Part shown: positions 25,124 through 33,128 of the stretch, piece after piece
Layout of the letters: the number at the start of each line of letters is the position of its first letter
Position numbering within the stretch: the first letter of the stretch is position 1
Assembly: GCA_035356615.1 (NCBI GenBank)
Contig: DAOQSN010000021.1
Coordinates: 29,786-93,785, forward strand
Direction of reading: 5' to 3'
From: JAKQDH01 sp029558835
GTDB lineage: Bacteria > Planctomycetota > Phycisphaerae > UBA1845
Length of the DNA stretch: 64,000 nucleotides
Notes under the pieces: generated by a model
Database searches by the model: none
What the model saw: the letters and a program-made list of their open reading frames with translations, nothing else
Told to the model about the DNA's origin: nothing
Made by a program: the position numbers and the translations under genes

Positions 25124-26734
25124 ATGGCTCAACTGCGCTATGTAGATGATGCCGGCCGACTGCAAACCGCCAACCTCGCCGGTGAGGCGTTCGTCATCGG
25201 CCGGGCCGTGACCTGTCACCTGGTGTTCGACGATGAGCTCACCTCCCGTGAACACGCCCGCATCGAACGCGACGCCGACGGCCGCTTCCACCTGCGCGAC
25301 TTGGGCAGCCGCAACAAGACCTACGTCAACGGGCAGTTGATCAACGAGACGCTGCTGACCGGCGGCGAGATGATCCGCGTCGGCGGCCACGTGGTGGAGT
25401 TCGTCAGCGACACGCCCGGCGGTACCCTCGCGACGCTGGATTTCCTCACCCCGGATCGCACCGAGCCGGCCCACGCCGAGTGGATCAAGGTCAAAGCCCC
25501 ACTCTCGCTTACGGTGGGACAACTGGAGCAGTTGGCGCGCCTGTCCGGCGCCCCGGGCGTCACCTCTCGACCGGTGGACATCGCGGACCTCGCCCTGGCC
25601 CAACTGCTGCTGGACTTGCAGGCCGAGCGCGGCTTCGTCGCCTTGCGCGGCGAGGCCAAGATGGAACTGCACCCGCTGGCGCAGCGCGGCCTGCTGCGCG
25701 CACCGGGCGGCTCCCTGATGCCCGTCAGCCAAGCGTTCATCTTTGCGGCCGTGCTCCAGGGCGTGGCGGGTCGTTACCCCCAGACGACCGCTCAGCTTGA
25801 TGCCAAGTCCGGCTATGCCGTCACCGCGCTGGTGGCAGCGATTACTTCCGCGGGCAACATCGTGGGCCTGGTTTACGTGGACCGCCCGGAGGCGCGGAAG
25901 CCGTTCAGTGCCGCGGCCATGCAGTACATGGCGGCCGCGGGGGCCCAGCTCGGCACCCTGCTGGCCGACGCCTCGCGCCGGCTGGCCCAGTCGGCCGGGC
26001 GCGAGGGCACTGCCTGGCTGGCGACGTTGCGGCAGGTCCAGCGCGCCTTCATGCCCGCCCTGAGTTCCAGTGATTCGTTCGAGGTAGCCAGTCGGTTCCG
26101 CCCCGGCGCGCTGCGCTGCGGCGACTTAGGCGACGTGGTGTACCTTGACGAGCGCCGTTGCATGGTCGTGATGATCGACGGCGGTGGCCAGGGGGTGGCC
26201 GGGCTGGCCCAGGGAGGTGCCATGCGGGCGGCCATTCGCGCTGCCCTGCTGGCCGACGAGGAGTCGCTCGACCCGGCGCACATCTTCACAGCCCTGAGCC
26301 GCTCGATTGCCGGCACGCCGGGTCGTCAGCTTGTCTGCTGTACCTGCGTGGGCATCGACCTGGGCGCCGGCAAGCTGGGCTACCTCAACGCCGGCGGCGC
26401 TCCGCCGCTTCTGATGACCGGTCCGGGCAGGCTGGTCACGCTCGATCAGCCGGCCCTGCTGCTGGGCGTCGACGCCGACTTCGCGTACAGCACGACCTGG
26501 GTTGACCTGCCCGAGTCGTTCCGGCTCATCTGCCACTCCGACGGGCTGCATGAGACCACCAACGCCGCCGGCGAGGCGCTCGGCGACCAGCGCGTGCACG
26601 AGGCCCTGCTCGACCCGGCCGCCTTCGCCACCGCTGACACCGTCGCCGAACGCCTGCTGCAACTGCTCGGCACGCACCTGGGGCAGGCTGAGCCGAACGA
26701 TGATGTGCTGATCGTGGCCGTCGGCAGGGGATAG
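25124..26734 (+). CDS. FHA-GAF-PP2C (SpoIIE-type) signalling phosphatase
   Basis: The 536-aa protein has three domains. An FHA domain (about 1-110) has the phosphothreonine-binding signature VIGRAVTCHLVF, TSREHARIERD and LGSRNKTYVNG. A GAF-like sensory domain follows (about 150-290). A PP2C/SpoIIE-type serine phosphatase forms the C-terminus (about 310-536). The phosphatase keeps metal-binding aspartates in GDLGDVVYL, MIDGGGQGVAG and NDDVLIVAVG, though the usual GHG is GQG. It is predicted to be cytoplasmic, to bind a phosphorylated partner and to dephosphorylate an anti-anti-sigma-type protein. No anti-sigma partner is adjacent. Start choice is supported by a -10 box 8 nt upstream. Confidence 0.92.
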   Translation: MAQLRYVDDAGRLQTANLAGEAFVIGRAVTCHLVFDDELTSREHARIERDADGRFHLRDLGSRNKTYVNGQLINETLLTGGEMIRVGGHVVEFVSDTPGGTLATLDFLTPDRTEPAHAEWIKVKAPLSLTVGQLEQLARLSGAPGVTSRPVDIADLALAQLLLDLQAERGFVALRGEAKMELHPLAQRGLLRAPGGSLMPVSQAFIFAAVLQGVAGRYPQTTAQLDAKSGYAVTALVAAITSAGNIVGLVYVDRPEARKPFSAAAMQYMAAAGAQLGTLLADASRRLAQSAGREGTAWLATLRQVQRAFMPALSSSDSFEVASRFRPGALRCGDLGDVVYLDERRCMVVMIDGGGQGVAGLAQGGAMRAAIRAALLADEESLDPAHIFTALSRSIAGTPGRQLVCCTCVGIDLGAGKLGYLNAGGAPPLLMTGPGRLVTLDQPALLLGVDADFAYSTTWVDLPESFRLICHSDGLHETTNAAGEALGDQRVHEALLDPAAFATADTVAERLLQLLGTHLGQAEPNDDVLIVAVGRG

Positions 26735-26756
26735 ACCGAACCGCTCCGGCGGACAA

Positions 26757-26827
26757 TGAATGCAGAATGCTGAAAGCGCCCGCTCGCACCGCTGGGTTTC
26801 TGCATTATGCCTTCATCATTCTGCCTT
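26757..26827. repeat. Imperfect inverted repeat with GCAGAATG/CATTCTGC
   Basis: GAATGCAGAATGCTGAAAG near the left is matched in inverse by CTGCATTATGCCTTCATCAT and TTCTGCCTTC at the right, giving a 70-bp hairpin-like unit just downstream of the FHA gene. Confidence 0.55.
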
Positions 26828-26969
26828 CGCGGGTGGCCCAAGCGGGTGGCCCAGGTCCTTTGGACCTGGGGAACTGATGAACGGTGGGCACGCGCTCAGC
26901 CCCATAAGCAGGCGTGCACGCGGCCGCGGTACCGGGGAAGGCTGCACAGGTAGGAGTGTTGACAGGCTC

Positions 26970-27133
26970 CGCTCGCCCTCCGGGCGACAGAGGGCCCACC
27001 GGGCGAAAGAGGACTCTCCGGGCGACAGATGGCGCTGGTTCGTCGCCCGGAGGGCGCGCGGCAGTTGCCAGGGACTCTGAGTCCCTGGATGGGGCCGGGA
27101 TGCTTCCCCCTCTCTCACCGCCCGGAGGGCGGA
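26970..27133. repeat. Repeat family 2, second locus
   Basis: Units CGCCCTCCGGGCGACAGA, CTCCGGGCGACAGATGG, TCGCCCGGAGGGCGCGCGG, GTTGCCAGGGACTCTGAGTC and CCGCCCGGAGGGCGG are strung together as at 9395-9644. The orders and spacers differ, which argues for modular shuffling and not simple duplication. Confidence 0.8.
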
Positions 27134-27156
27134 CGACCGTCGCCGGAGAATGCGCC

Positions 27157-27999
27157 GTGGAAGTCCGACTGGCAACCGCACGCGGCTTCTGCTTTGGAGT
27201 GGAGGCCGCCATCGAACAGGCCGAGCAGGCGGTGCGCGAGCACGGCGCGGGACACGTCGTAGCCTTAGGTCCCGTCATCCACAACGAACAGCTCGTGCGC
27301 AAGCTCCAGCAGGCCGGTCTGAACCAGAGCGGCGACCTCGATTCCATCGAGCCCGACCAGGTGCTGCTCATCCGCTCGCACGGTGCCGGGCCCGAGACGC
27401 TCGAACGCGCCCGCGCCCGCGGCCTGCGGGTCGTCGATGCCACTTGCGTGCTGGTCAAACGCGCTCAGACGGTCGTCCGCCAGCTCCACGAAGAAGGCTA
27501 CCACGTCGTCATGATCGGCAACGCGGACCACCCCGAAGTCCGCGGCGTCATCGGCTACGCCCCCGGCGTGACCGTCATCGACCACACCACGGACCTGGAG
27601 ACCGCGTTGCCCTACCGCGAGCGCCTGGGCATCGTCGCGCAAACGACGCATTCACCCGCCTACGTGGCCGAGGTGATTGCCAAGATTCTGCAACGCCCGT
27701 ACCGGGAGTTGAAGATCGTCAATACCCTGTGCCTGGAGGTGACGCGCCGGCAGGAGGCGGCCATGGCGCTGGCACGCGAGGTCGACGTCATGTTCGTGCT
27801 GGGCGGACTGCACAGCGCCAACACCCGTGAAATGGCCCGGCTCTGCACGGCCGCCGGTTGTGAAACGCATCACATTGAAACCTGGGCCCAGTTCGAGCCA
27901 CGCATGGCCGCCGGCAAGAAAGTCGCCGGCGTGACGGCCGGGGCGTCCACACCCGAATGGGTGATTGATGAGTTTGTACGGAACCTACAGGCAATCTAG
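27157..27999 (+). CDS. ispH: 4-hydroxy-3-methylbut-2-enyl diphosphate reductase IspH (LytB)
   Basis: IspH is the last enzyme of the MEP isoprenoid pathway, making IPP and DMAPP. The GTG at 27157 has CGGAG 8 nt upstream and gives MEVRLATARGFCFGVEAAIE, the family start. The frame itself runs further upstream through repeat family 2. The 280-aa protein has the three [4Fe-4S] cysteines in GFCFGV, VVDATCVLVKRAQ and NTLCLEVTRRQEA. Also present are GNADHPEVRGVIGYAPG (His/Glu active-site region) and VTAGASTPEWVIDE at the C-terminus. It is a little shorter than E. coli IspH (316 aa). It is convergent with the zinc-ribbon gene at 28171. Confidence 0.95.
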   Translation: MEVRLATARGFCFGVEAAIEQAEQAVREHGAGHVVALGPVIHNEQLVRKLQQAGLNQSGDLDSIEPDQVLLIRSHGAGPETLERARARGLRVVDATCVLVKRAQTVVRQLHEEGYHVVMIGNADHPEVRGVIGYAPGVTVIDHTTDLETALPYRERLGIVAQTTHSPAYVAEVIAKILQRPYRELKIVNTLCLEVTRRQEAAMALAREVDVMFVLGGLHSANTREMARLCTAAGCETHHIETWAQFEPRMAAGKKVAGVTAGASTPEWVIDEFVRNLQAI

Positions 28000-28032
28000 C
28001 CGAACCCGCACGCTGTCGCACCCACCGCGCCC

Positions 28033-28151
28033 GGGTGGCAGGCCCAAGCCGAAGGCGCCGGCATGCTGGCACGCAACCCGACATGCGGCTACGGAGAGCG
28101 AGCCTGCGTCCGCCGCAGAGCATGGCGGCGCTGCGCTTGGCCATGCCACCC
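28033..28151. repeat. Dispersed palindrome, copy E
   Basis: GGGTGGCAGGCCCAAGCCGA opens at 28033 and CATGGCGGCGCTGCGCTTGG leads to GCCATGCCACCC at 28151. It sits between the convergent ends of ispH and the zinc-ribbon gene. Confidence 0.87.
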
Positions 28152-28170
28152 AAAGCTGACGCCCCGTCGA

Positions 28171-28518
28171 CTATGCAAACGGATCATGCACGACCGGCTG
28201 CCCGCAGTACATGCAGCGCGGGAAGCGGGCCCCGATCGTCCGGTTGCACTTCGGACACGTCACCGCCGGCTTGCGCACCTTGCCGTCCAGCTTGCCGTCC
28301 GACAGGTCCAGGTCATGAATACGCCTGACGAGGTCAACATCGGACAAGCTGAACTTCTCCCGGCAGATGCTCCACATCGCCTCGCAAACCAGCAGGGCCC
28401 GCTCAAGGCGCGCTTCCAGTTCCTTAACGTCGGCGCTGCTGGCAGTCTCCGGCCGGGCACTGACCGGCTCAGCGCCGAGCGCACGAACACTGTAGAAGCC
28501 GGGACCGAAAATGCTCAT
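28171..28518 (-). CDS. Small zinc-ribbon protein
   Basis: The 115-aa protein starts at the ATG at 28518 (AGAGGAGAACAAG upstream) as MSIFGPGFYSVRALGAEPVS. The middle forms a probable helix (SSADVKELEARLERALLVCE). The C-terminus is a zinc knuckle pair, CPKCNRTIG and CMYCGQPVV. No membrane segment is seen. I do not recognise it beyond a small-ribbon planctomycete protein of unknown role. It lies 19 bases past palindrome E, with 207 bases to the GH13-like gene. Confidence 0.7.
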   Translation of the reverse strand: MSIFGPGFYSVRALGAEPVSARPETASSADVKELEARLERALLVCEAMWSICREKFSLSDVDLVRRIHDLDLSDGKLDGKVRKPAVTCPKCNRTIGARFPRCMYCGQPVVHDPFA

Positions 28519-28725
28519 GACTTGTTCTCCTCTGCTCTCAAGTCCGCGGGCGTGATCGCAGCCGTGGGCGCCAGCCCGCGTATACGGACAACGCCGGCGC
28601 ACGCACGCGGTCGTCGTGGCGTGCCGCGTCACCCGGCTCGCGCCCGGTGCTCCGCGTCGCAGACGCAGGCCTGCGGACGCCACGGTGCGCCCCTCGGGTT
28701 GCGCACGAGGCGCGCCGCAGCGCGA

Positions 28726-30567
28726 CTACTGCTCGCGCAAGAGAATCACGCGGGCGGCCAGCGGCTTGACCACCACCGTCACCTTTCCGTCGGCATCGAC
28801 GATCTGCCGCGCCCGGCCATGCTGCAGCAACGGCACCTTCGTGCTCGCCGACAGCTTGGCCGGCTGCTCCAGCGAGGGGGCCGTGCGGCGCGGTTCGACA
28901 AGCTGCGGCGTGAGAATGAAGGCCACCTGCCCGGGCTTTCCCGCCGGAACGCTCACCCGCTGGCTGGCCGTCCCGTAGTTGAGCAGCAGCACAACCTCCT
29001 GACCGGGGATCGACCGCGAAAACGCCAGTACCTTGTGCTCCTCATCGAGCAGGACGGTGCGGAAGTCCCCACGCCGCAACGGCTCGTGCACCGCACGCAC
29101 CTCATGCAGCAGGCGCAGCAGCCCGTAGAAGTCACCGCGATAGCCCGCCGCCTTACTCTCGGGCGCACTTAAGTCCGTCCACCACATCGGTCCGCGGCAC
29201 GCGGCGTCCTGCTCACTGAACATGCCGACCTCGTCGCCATATTCCGCCAGCGGCGTGCCCACATAGAAGTGCAGGAACGTCAGCGCCAGCCGGGCTCGCG
29301 CCACGTCCAGTTCCGTCAGCACGCGTGCCGCCGGCTGCGCTTCGCCCGCCGTCTTCGGCGCCGCGGCCGCCGGAGGCATCACTTGCGCCAGCAAGCGCGG
29401 TCCGCCCGGCGTGGTCAGGCAGTTCAGCAGCGCCACGTTCGTCGCCGGCGTTTGCCGCCCACGCAGACGACCCAGATCGTCAAGGAGCTTCGCCAGATTG
29501 TACTGTGAATCGTGCCCGGCGAAGAACTTCACCACCGCCCAGCCAACTTCATAGTTGCAGGCTGCGTCGAACTCGTCACCTGTCAGCCACGCGGTCGGGT
29601 CGCCCTCGACGTCGACGATCAGCAGAGCGTCGGGGTTGATCTGCTTGACATGCGTACGCCACCGCTTCCAGAACGCGTGGGCGACCTGCTCGTGCCCGCG
29701 CACCCGCCAGCCGTCCACGCCGTCGCGCGGGTTGCCGTCGCCGTCGGGGTCCAGCCAGCGCCGCGAGACGTCCAACAGGTGGCGCTCGACCTCCGGCGCC
29801 AGTCCTTCCGGGGTGCACCGGAACTTGACGCGGCGTGCGGCCGGGGCGCCGCCTGCGGTCTGCGGAGGTGCGGTGTCAGCGGCACCCGCCTCGAACCACC
29901 CCGCATACGGCGACTTCGCACCCTGCTTCACCACGTCCTGCCACGCCCAGAATTGCTCGCCGACGTGATCGAACGCGACTTCGACGACGACGTGGAAGCC
30001 CTGCTCGTGCGCCTCCTTCAGAAGATCCAGAAACACGCGGTCGCCGGCGCTTACTACCCAAGTCTTAAGATCGAGCGTTTCCCCGGTCATCTGCGCGAGC
30101 GTCCCGGCCACGCCCAGCGCGTCCGCGACATGGCGATAGTCGATGGTTCCCTCGCCCTCCGGCGTACCGGCCGCGAAGATCGGCGTCAGGCACAGGGCAT
30201 TGATGCCCAGGTCCTTCAGATAGGGCAGCTTCTGCCGCAACCCCTGCAAGTCGCCGCCAAAGACGCCGGCTGCAGCAGAAGTGGGGGCCGCCGGAGTCTG
30301 CGCGGCTGCGGGCGGCGCGACGTTAACGGCCCAGGGCTGCGCCCCCGGCGGGTTGTTGGCCGGGTCACCATCACGAAAGCGTGCGATCGGAACCTGGTAC
30401 CACCGCGCCTCCGCCGCCCATGTCGGTACTCCCGCCGTGGACGCGGGTGTGACAGAAGCTGCCGCCGGCATCCCGGCAGGCGCCACCGCGGGCGCCTGCC
30501 CCATCGCCACCGACACACCCATACCCAAGATACCCACCGCCGCGATCACCCATCGTCGTCCGCCCAT
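28726..30567 (-). CDS. Exported GH13 alpha-amylase-like protein, catalytic residues not conserved
   Basis: The 613-aa protein starts at the ATG at 30567 (GGGAGAAG upstream) with signal peptide RRWVIAAVGILGMGVSVAMG. An upstream extension to 30669 lacks an RBS. A TIM barrel of GH13 type is recognisable: LPYLKDLGINALCLTPIF, FHVVVEVAFDHVGEQFWAWQ (region I) and DGVDGWRVRGHEQVAHAFW (region II). DALLIVDVEGDPTAWL (region III) and VGTPLAEYGDEVGMF follow. By eye the usual Asp nucleophile after GWR is Arg, the Glu acid/base is Asp, and the HD of region IV is replaced in NVALLNCLTTPGG. It heads an alpha-glucan-type ABC cluster, so a binding or scaffolding role is inferred. Confidence 0.8.
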   Translation of the reverse strand: MGGRRWVIAAVGILGMGVSVAMGQAPAVAPAGMPAAASVTPASTAGVPTWAAEARWYQVPIARFRDGDPANNPPGAQPWAVNVAPPAAAQTPAAPTSAAAGVFGGDLQGLRQKLPYLKDLGINALCLTPIFAAGTPEGEGTIDYRHVADALGVAGTLAQMTGETLDLKTWVVSAGDRVFLDLLKEAHEQGFHVVVEVAFDHVGEQFWAWQDVVKQGAKSPYAGWFEAGAADTAPPQTAGGAPAARRVKFRCTPEGLAPEVERHLLDVSRRWLDPDGDGNPRDGVDGWRVRGHEQVAHAFWKRWRTHVKQINPDALLIVDVEGDPTAWLTGDEFDAACNYEVGWAVVKFFAGHDSQYNLAKLLDDLGRLRGRQTPATNVALLNCLTTPGGPRLLAQVMPPAAAAPKTAGEAQPAARVLTELDVARARLALTFLHFYVGTPLAEYGDEVGMFSEQDAACRGPMWWTDLSAPESKAAGYRGDFYGLLRLLHEVRAVHEPLRRGDFRTVLLDEEHKVLAFSRSIPGQEVVLLLNYGTASQRVSVPAGKPGQVAFILTPQLVEPRRTAPSLEQPAKLSASTKVPLLQHGRARQIVDADGKVTVVVKPLAARVILLREQ

Positions 30568-30905
30568 GCCGCTTCTCCCGACGTTTACGGCCGCAGCTTC
30601 CCGTGTCCCCAATCCCGCCTCTTCATTGTAACGCCTCACGCGCTCCCTACAAAGCCGCCTCGCCTGCAAGAGGGTACCACGCGCACCGAACCGCGACCGT
30701 AACAGCCTGTTGAAGAACGGTCGGAGCGCACTCGATGCCCGGAAAACCGGTGCATTTGAGGCCCTCTACGTCGGCCGCGGGGGGCCGACGCTACTTCTTC
30801 AACAGGCTGGTAAGGGAGCGGCCGGAAGCCGGTGCCTTGGTCGCCCGACTGCGTTCACGCCGCCGGTCCCCTGCACACCTGGCCGCTCGCCCTCCAGCCG
30901 GCACC
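30568..30905. other. Intergenic region with MITE-like element
   Basis: The 338 bases between the GH13-like gene start and the DUF2961 stop contain the 107-bp inverted-repeat element at 30703-30809 and no supported gene. Confidence 0.6.
30703..30809. mobile_element. 107-bp MITE-like element with 15-bp terminal inverted repeats
   Basis: CAGCCTGTTGAAGAA at 30703-30717 and TTCTTCAACAGGCTG at 30795-30809 are perfect inverse copies. The interior contains inverted pairs such as GGCCGCGGGGGGCC. No transposase is present, so any movement would depend on an unlinked enzyme. Confidence 0.75.
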
Positions 30906-32033
30906 TCACTTCCCGCCCGGTTCCGCCGGGTACGCCGGCTCATCAGGTCGCGGCAGGCGCGCCTCCACCGGCGGCAACGGCGGGCCGCCGCGCCGCGGGT
31001 GCGTCAGGTAGTAGTAGGCCGTCGAGCTGTAGTCGTTGCTCAGCTTGTTGGCGTGACCGTGCTCGATGGTCACGCGAATCGAGCGCCGGAAGCGGATGGG
31101 GTCTTCAATGTGATATCGATATACAGACTGCTTGCCCTTCCACTTCCATTGTTCCGTTCCGCTGTAGAGCAGCACGCCGTGGTAGGGGGCCTGGTACTCC
31201 TGCGTCGGACAGAAGGCGCAGTTGTACCAGTCCTCGGTGCCGGTGCCGTGCAGGGACGGCGGCCAGGGCTCGCCGTCGATGAAGATCATGTCATCGCCTT
31301 CGCCGAACCAGTCGTTCTTCTGCCGGGCGAACACGTCGACGTCGAGGTGGGCGCCGCAGTAGATACCGTCGCCCTCGGCCGCGAGGATTACATAGTTGTC
31401 CTTGCCGCTTATGTTCAGGCTGCGCGGATCGCCGCCGTGGAACATGGTCTCCCGCCATTGCTCGGGGTTGCTCCTGAGCAGGTGGGCATGCTCGTCGCCC
31501 CAACCCGTGGTGGGGTTCTCGCGCCGCCACTGCGCATGCAGATAACCCATGCCCTCCAGCGGCTGCGGCGAGTCGTACTGTTCATAGTCGAAGTAGAAGT
31601 ACAAGGGGAACTTCTGCTGGCCGGGGTTCTCCACCTCCACGCGGGCTCCCGTGCGAAACGGCATCGGCCAATAGCAGTTGAACGCCCGCCCGTCCTGCGG
31701 GCTCATCTGCAGGACGGCCGTCACGAAGTTCTTGCGCCGCGCGTGCCCCAGGCCGAAGAAATCGCCGATCGGACACTCGATGCTGGGCTCCGCGCCGCCG
31801 TCCCAGAAGAAGCGCAGCACGACTTGGCGGTAGTAGCTTTCATCGGCGAACCACATCGTCATCCAGATGTGGCGGATGCAGCCGGGGCCGCGCAGCTCGG
31901 CGATGGTCCTCGTCTGTCCGCCGTCAATGTCCACCCAGTCGCGGTTCCCGCCCGTTGAATCAAAGCTGCTCACGCGCTTGCTCTGATACGCCCGCAGCCG
32001 CGGCAACCCCGCCAGACCATGCATGACCGACAT
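30906..32033 (-). CDS. DUF2961 / GH172-family protein
   Basis: The 375-aa protein starts at the ATG at 32033 with GCAGGAG 7 nt upstream. DUF2961 proteins form glycoside hydrolase family 172, whose known members cut arabinofuranosyl or fructofuranosyl-type linkages. Family features include the N-terminal SFDSTGGNRDWVDIDGG, LRGPGCIRHIWMTMWF, a repeated jelly-roll pattern and GTGTEDWYNCAFCP near residue 260. It has no signal peptide, so it is predicted to be cytoplasmic. It sits next to two ABC permeases, and I infer that it processes a sugar brought in by that transporter. The substrate is not readable from sequence. Confidence 0.85.
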   Translation of the reverse strand: MSVMHGLAGLPRLRAYQSKRVSSFDSTGGNRDWVDIDGGQTRTIAELRGPGCIRHIWMTMWFADESYYRQVVLRFFWDGGAEPSIECPIGDFFGLGHARRKNFVTAVLQMSPQDGRAFNCYWPMPFRTGARVEVENPGQQKFPLYFYFDYEQYDSPQPLEGMGYLHAQWRRENPTTGWGDEHAHLLRSNPEQWRETMFHGGDPRSLNISGKDNYVILAAEGDGIYCGAHLDVDVFARQKNDWFGEGDDMIFIDGEPWPPSLHGTGTEDWYNCAFCPTQEYQAPYHGVLLYSGTEQWKWKGKQSVYRYHIEDPIRFRRSIRVTIEHGHANKLSNDYSSTAYYYLTHPRRGGPPLPPVEARLPRPDEPAYPAEPGGK

Positions 32034-32097
32034 CTACATACTCCTGCCACGCAACATGCCCATGGCCCCGCCCCCTGGGGAGGGCGATGGCTGCAGC

Positions 32098-32131
32098 GGG
32101 GTGGCATGGCCAAGCGCAGCGCCGCCATGCT
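32098..32131. repeat. Dispersed palindrome, half copy F
   Basis: GGGGTGGCATGGCCAAGCGC followed by AGCGCCGCCATGCT; the opposite half is lacking. It lies between the permease stop and the DUF2961 start. Its 3' side runs into an ATTCGCTCTTC-type tandem stretch (about 32152-32188). Confidence 0.75.
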
Positions 32132-32237
32132 CTTTCCGCGCAGGGGCCCTCTTCATTCGCTCTTCGCCATTCGCTCTTCACCGGCGGCTCTCTCATTCCA
32201 GCATGTTTCGGCACGGTCCGCCGCCGCCGCGCCGCTG

Positions 32238-33128
32238 TCACCCTTTCAACCCGCTGAGCACCACGCCCTTCACGAAGAAGCGTTGCATCACTAAGAAGAA
32301 AAGCAGCACCGGCGCCAGCACGATGACGGCCGCCGCCATCTGCAACGGCCAGCGCGTGCCGTGGTACGCGTCCTTGAACACGCTTAAGCCCACCTCCAAC
32401 GTGCGCATGGTCGTCGAGCTGGTCGCCAGCATCGGCCAGTAAAAATCCGTCCACGTCCAGATGAACGCAAACGCCGCGAGCGTCGCCAGCGCCGGCTTGG
32501 CCGCCGGCAGGATCACGTGCCAGAAGATGCGCAGGTCCGAGCAGCCGTCCAGCCGGGCGGCATCGTCCAGGCTGGTGGGAATCCCGACGAAGAACTGCCG
32601 CAGCAGGAACGTCCCGAACGCGGTGCTCAGGTACGGATAGGGGACGATCAGCCCCCCATACGTGTCCAGCCAGCCCAAGTGCCGCACCAGGGCAAACAGC
32701 GGCACGATCAGCACCTGCGCCGGCACCATCATCGTCAGCAGAAACACGACAAACAGCGCGTCGCGTCCCCGGAACTGCAGCCGCGCAAAGCCGTAAGCCG
32801 CCAGCGAACACAGCGTCAGTTGCAGCAATACGACGCCGGCCGTCACCAGAACGCTGTTGACCGCAAAACGCCAGATCGGCAGCTCGGCAAACGTGAACAC
32901 ATAACTGTAGTTGTCCCAGTGCCACCCGTCCGGTGCGAACAACGTCCGCATCGTCGGAAGCTGAGCGTGCGGCGGATGGAGGGACGTGCATACCATCCAC
33001 ACGAGCGGCAGGGCGGTGCTCAGCGCGATCAGCAGCAGCAATGCGTACACAACCACCGTCCGCAGCGCGCGCAGCACGCGCGAAGCTGCAGGGGACGCGC
33101 GAGCTCGGGTTGGCATGTTGCCGGTCAT
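32238..33128 (-). CDS. Carbohydrate ABC transporter permease (MalG-like)
   Basis: The 296-aa permease has six predicted membrane helices. It carries the BPD_transp_1 EAA-like loop signature DDAARLDGCSDLRIFWHVIL about 100 residues from the C-terminus, where it contacts the ATPase. The start is the ATG at 33128, sharing one base with the upstream permease stop (TGATG); an ATG at 33116 is an alternative. An upstream frame extension has no RBS or family match. It is the second permease of the sugar ABC set and probably pairs with the next gene. No MalK-type ATPase is encoded nearby, so an unlinked shared ATPase is likely. Confidence 0.92.
   Translation of the reverse strand: MTGNMPTRARASPAASRVLRALRTVVVYALLLLIALSTALPLVWMVCTSLHPPHAQLPTMRTLFAPDGWHWDNYSYVFTFAELPIWRFAVNSVLVTAGVVLLQLTLCSLAAYGFARLQFRGRDALFVVFLLTMMVPAQVLIVPLFALVRHLGWLDTYGGLIVPYPYLSTAFGTFLLRQFFVGIPTSLDDAARLDGCSDLRIFWHVILPAAKPALATLAAFAFIWTWTDFYWPMLATSSTTMRTLEVGLSVFKDAYHGTRWPLQMAAAVIVLAPVLLFFLVMQRFFVKGVVLSGLKG

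Larger units (their letters stand above)
26735..27156. other. Repeat-filled region before ispH
   Basis: These 422 bases hold an imperfect inverted repeat (26757-26827) and repeat family 2 (26970-27133). A frame that continues upstream of ispH through the repeats is not ispH-like, so the region is treated as non-coding. Confidence 0.6.

Noticed and set aside
26914..27156. An N-terminal extension of the ispH frame
   Set aside because: Read-through of repeat family 2; IspH starts at the GTG at 27157 by homology and RBS.
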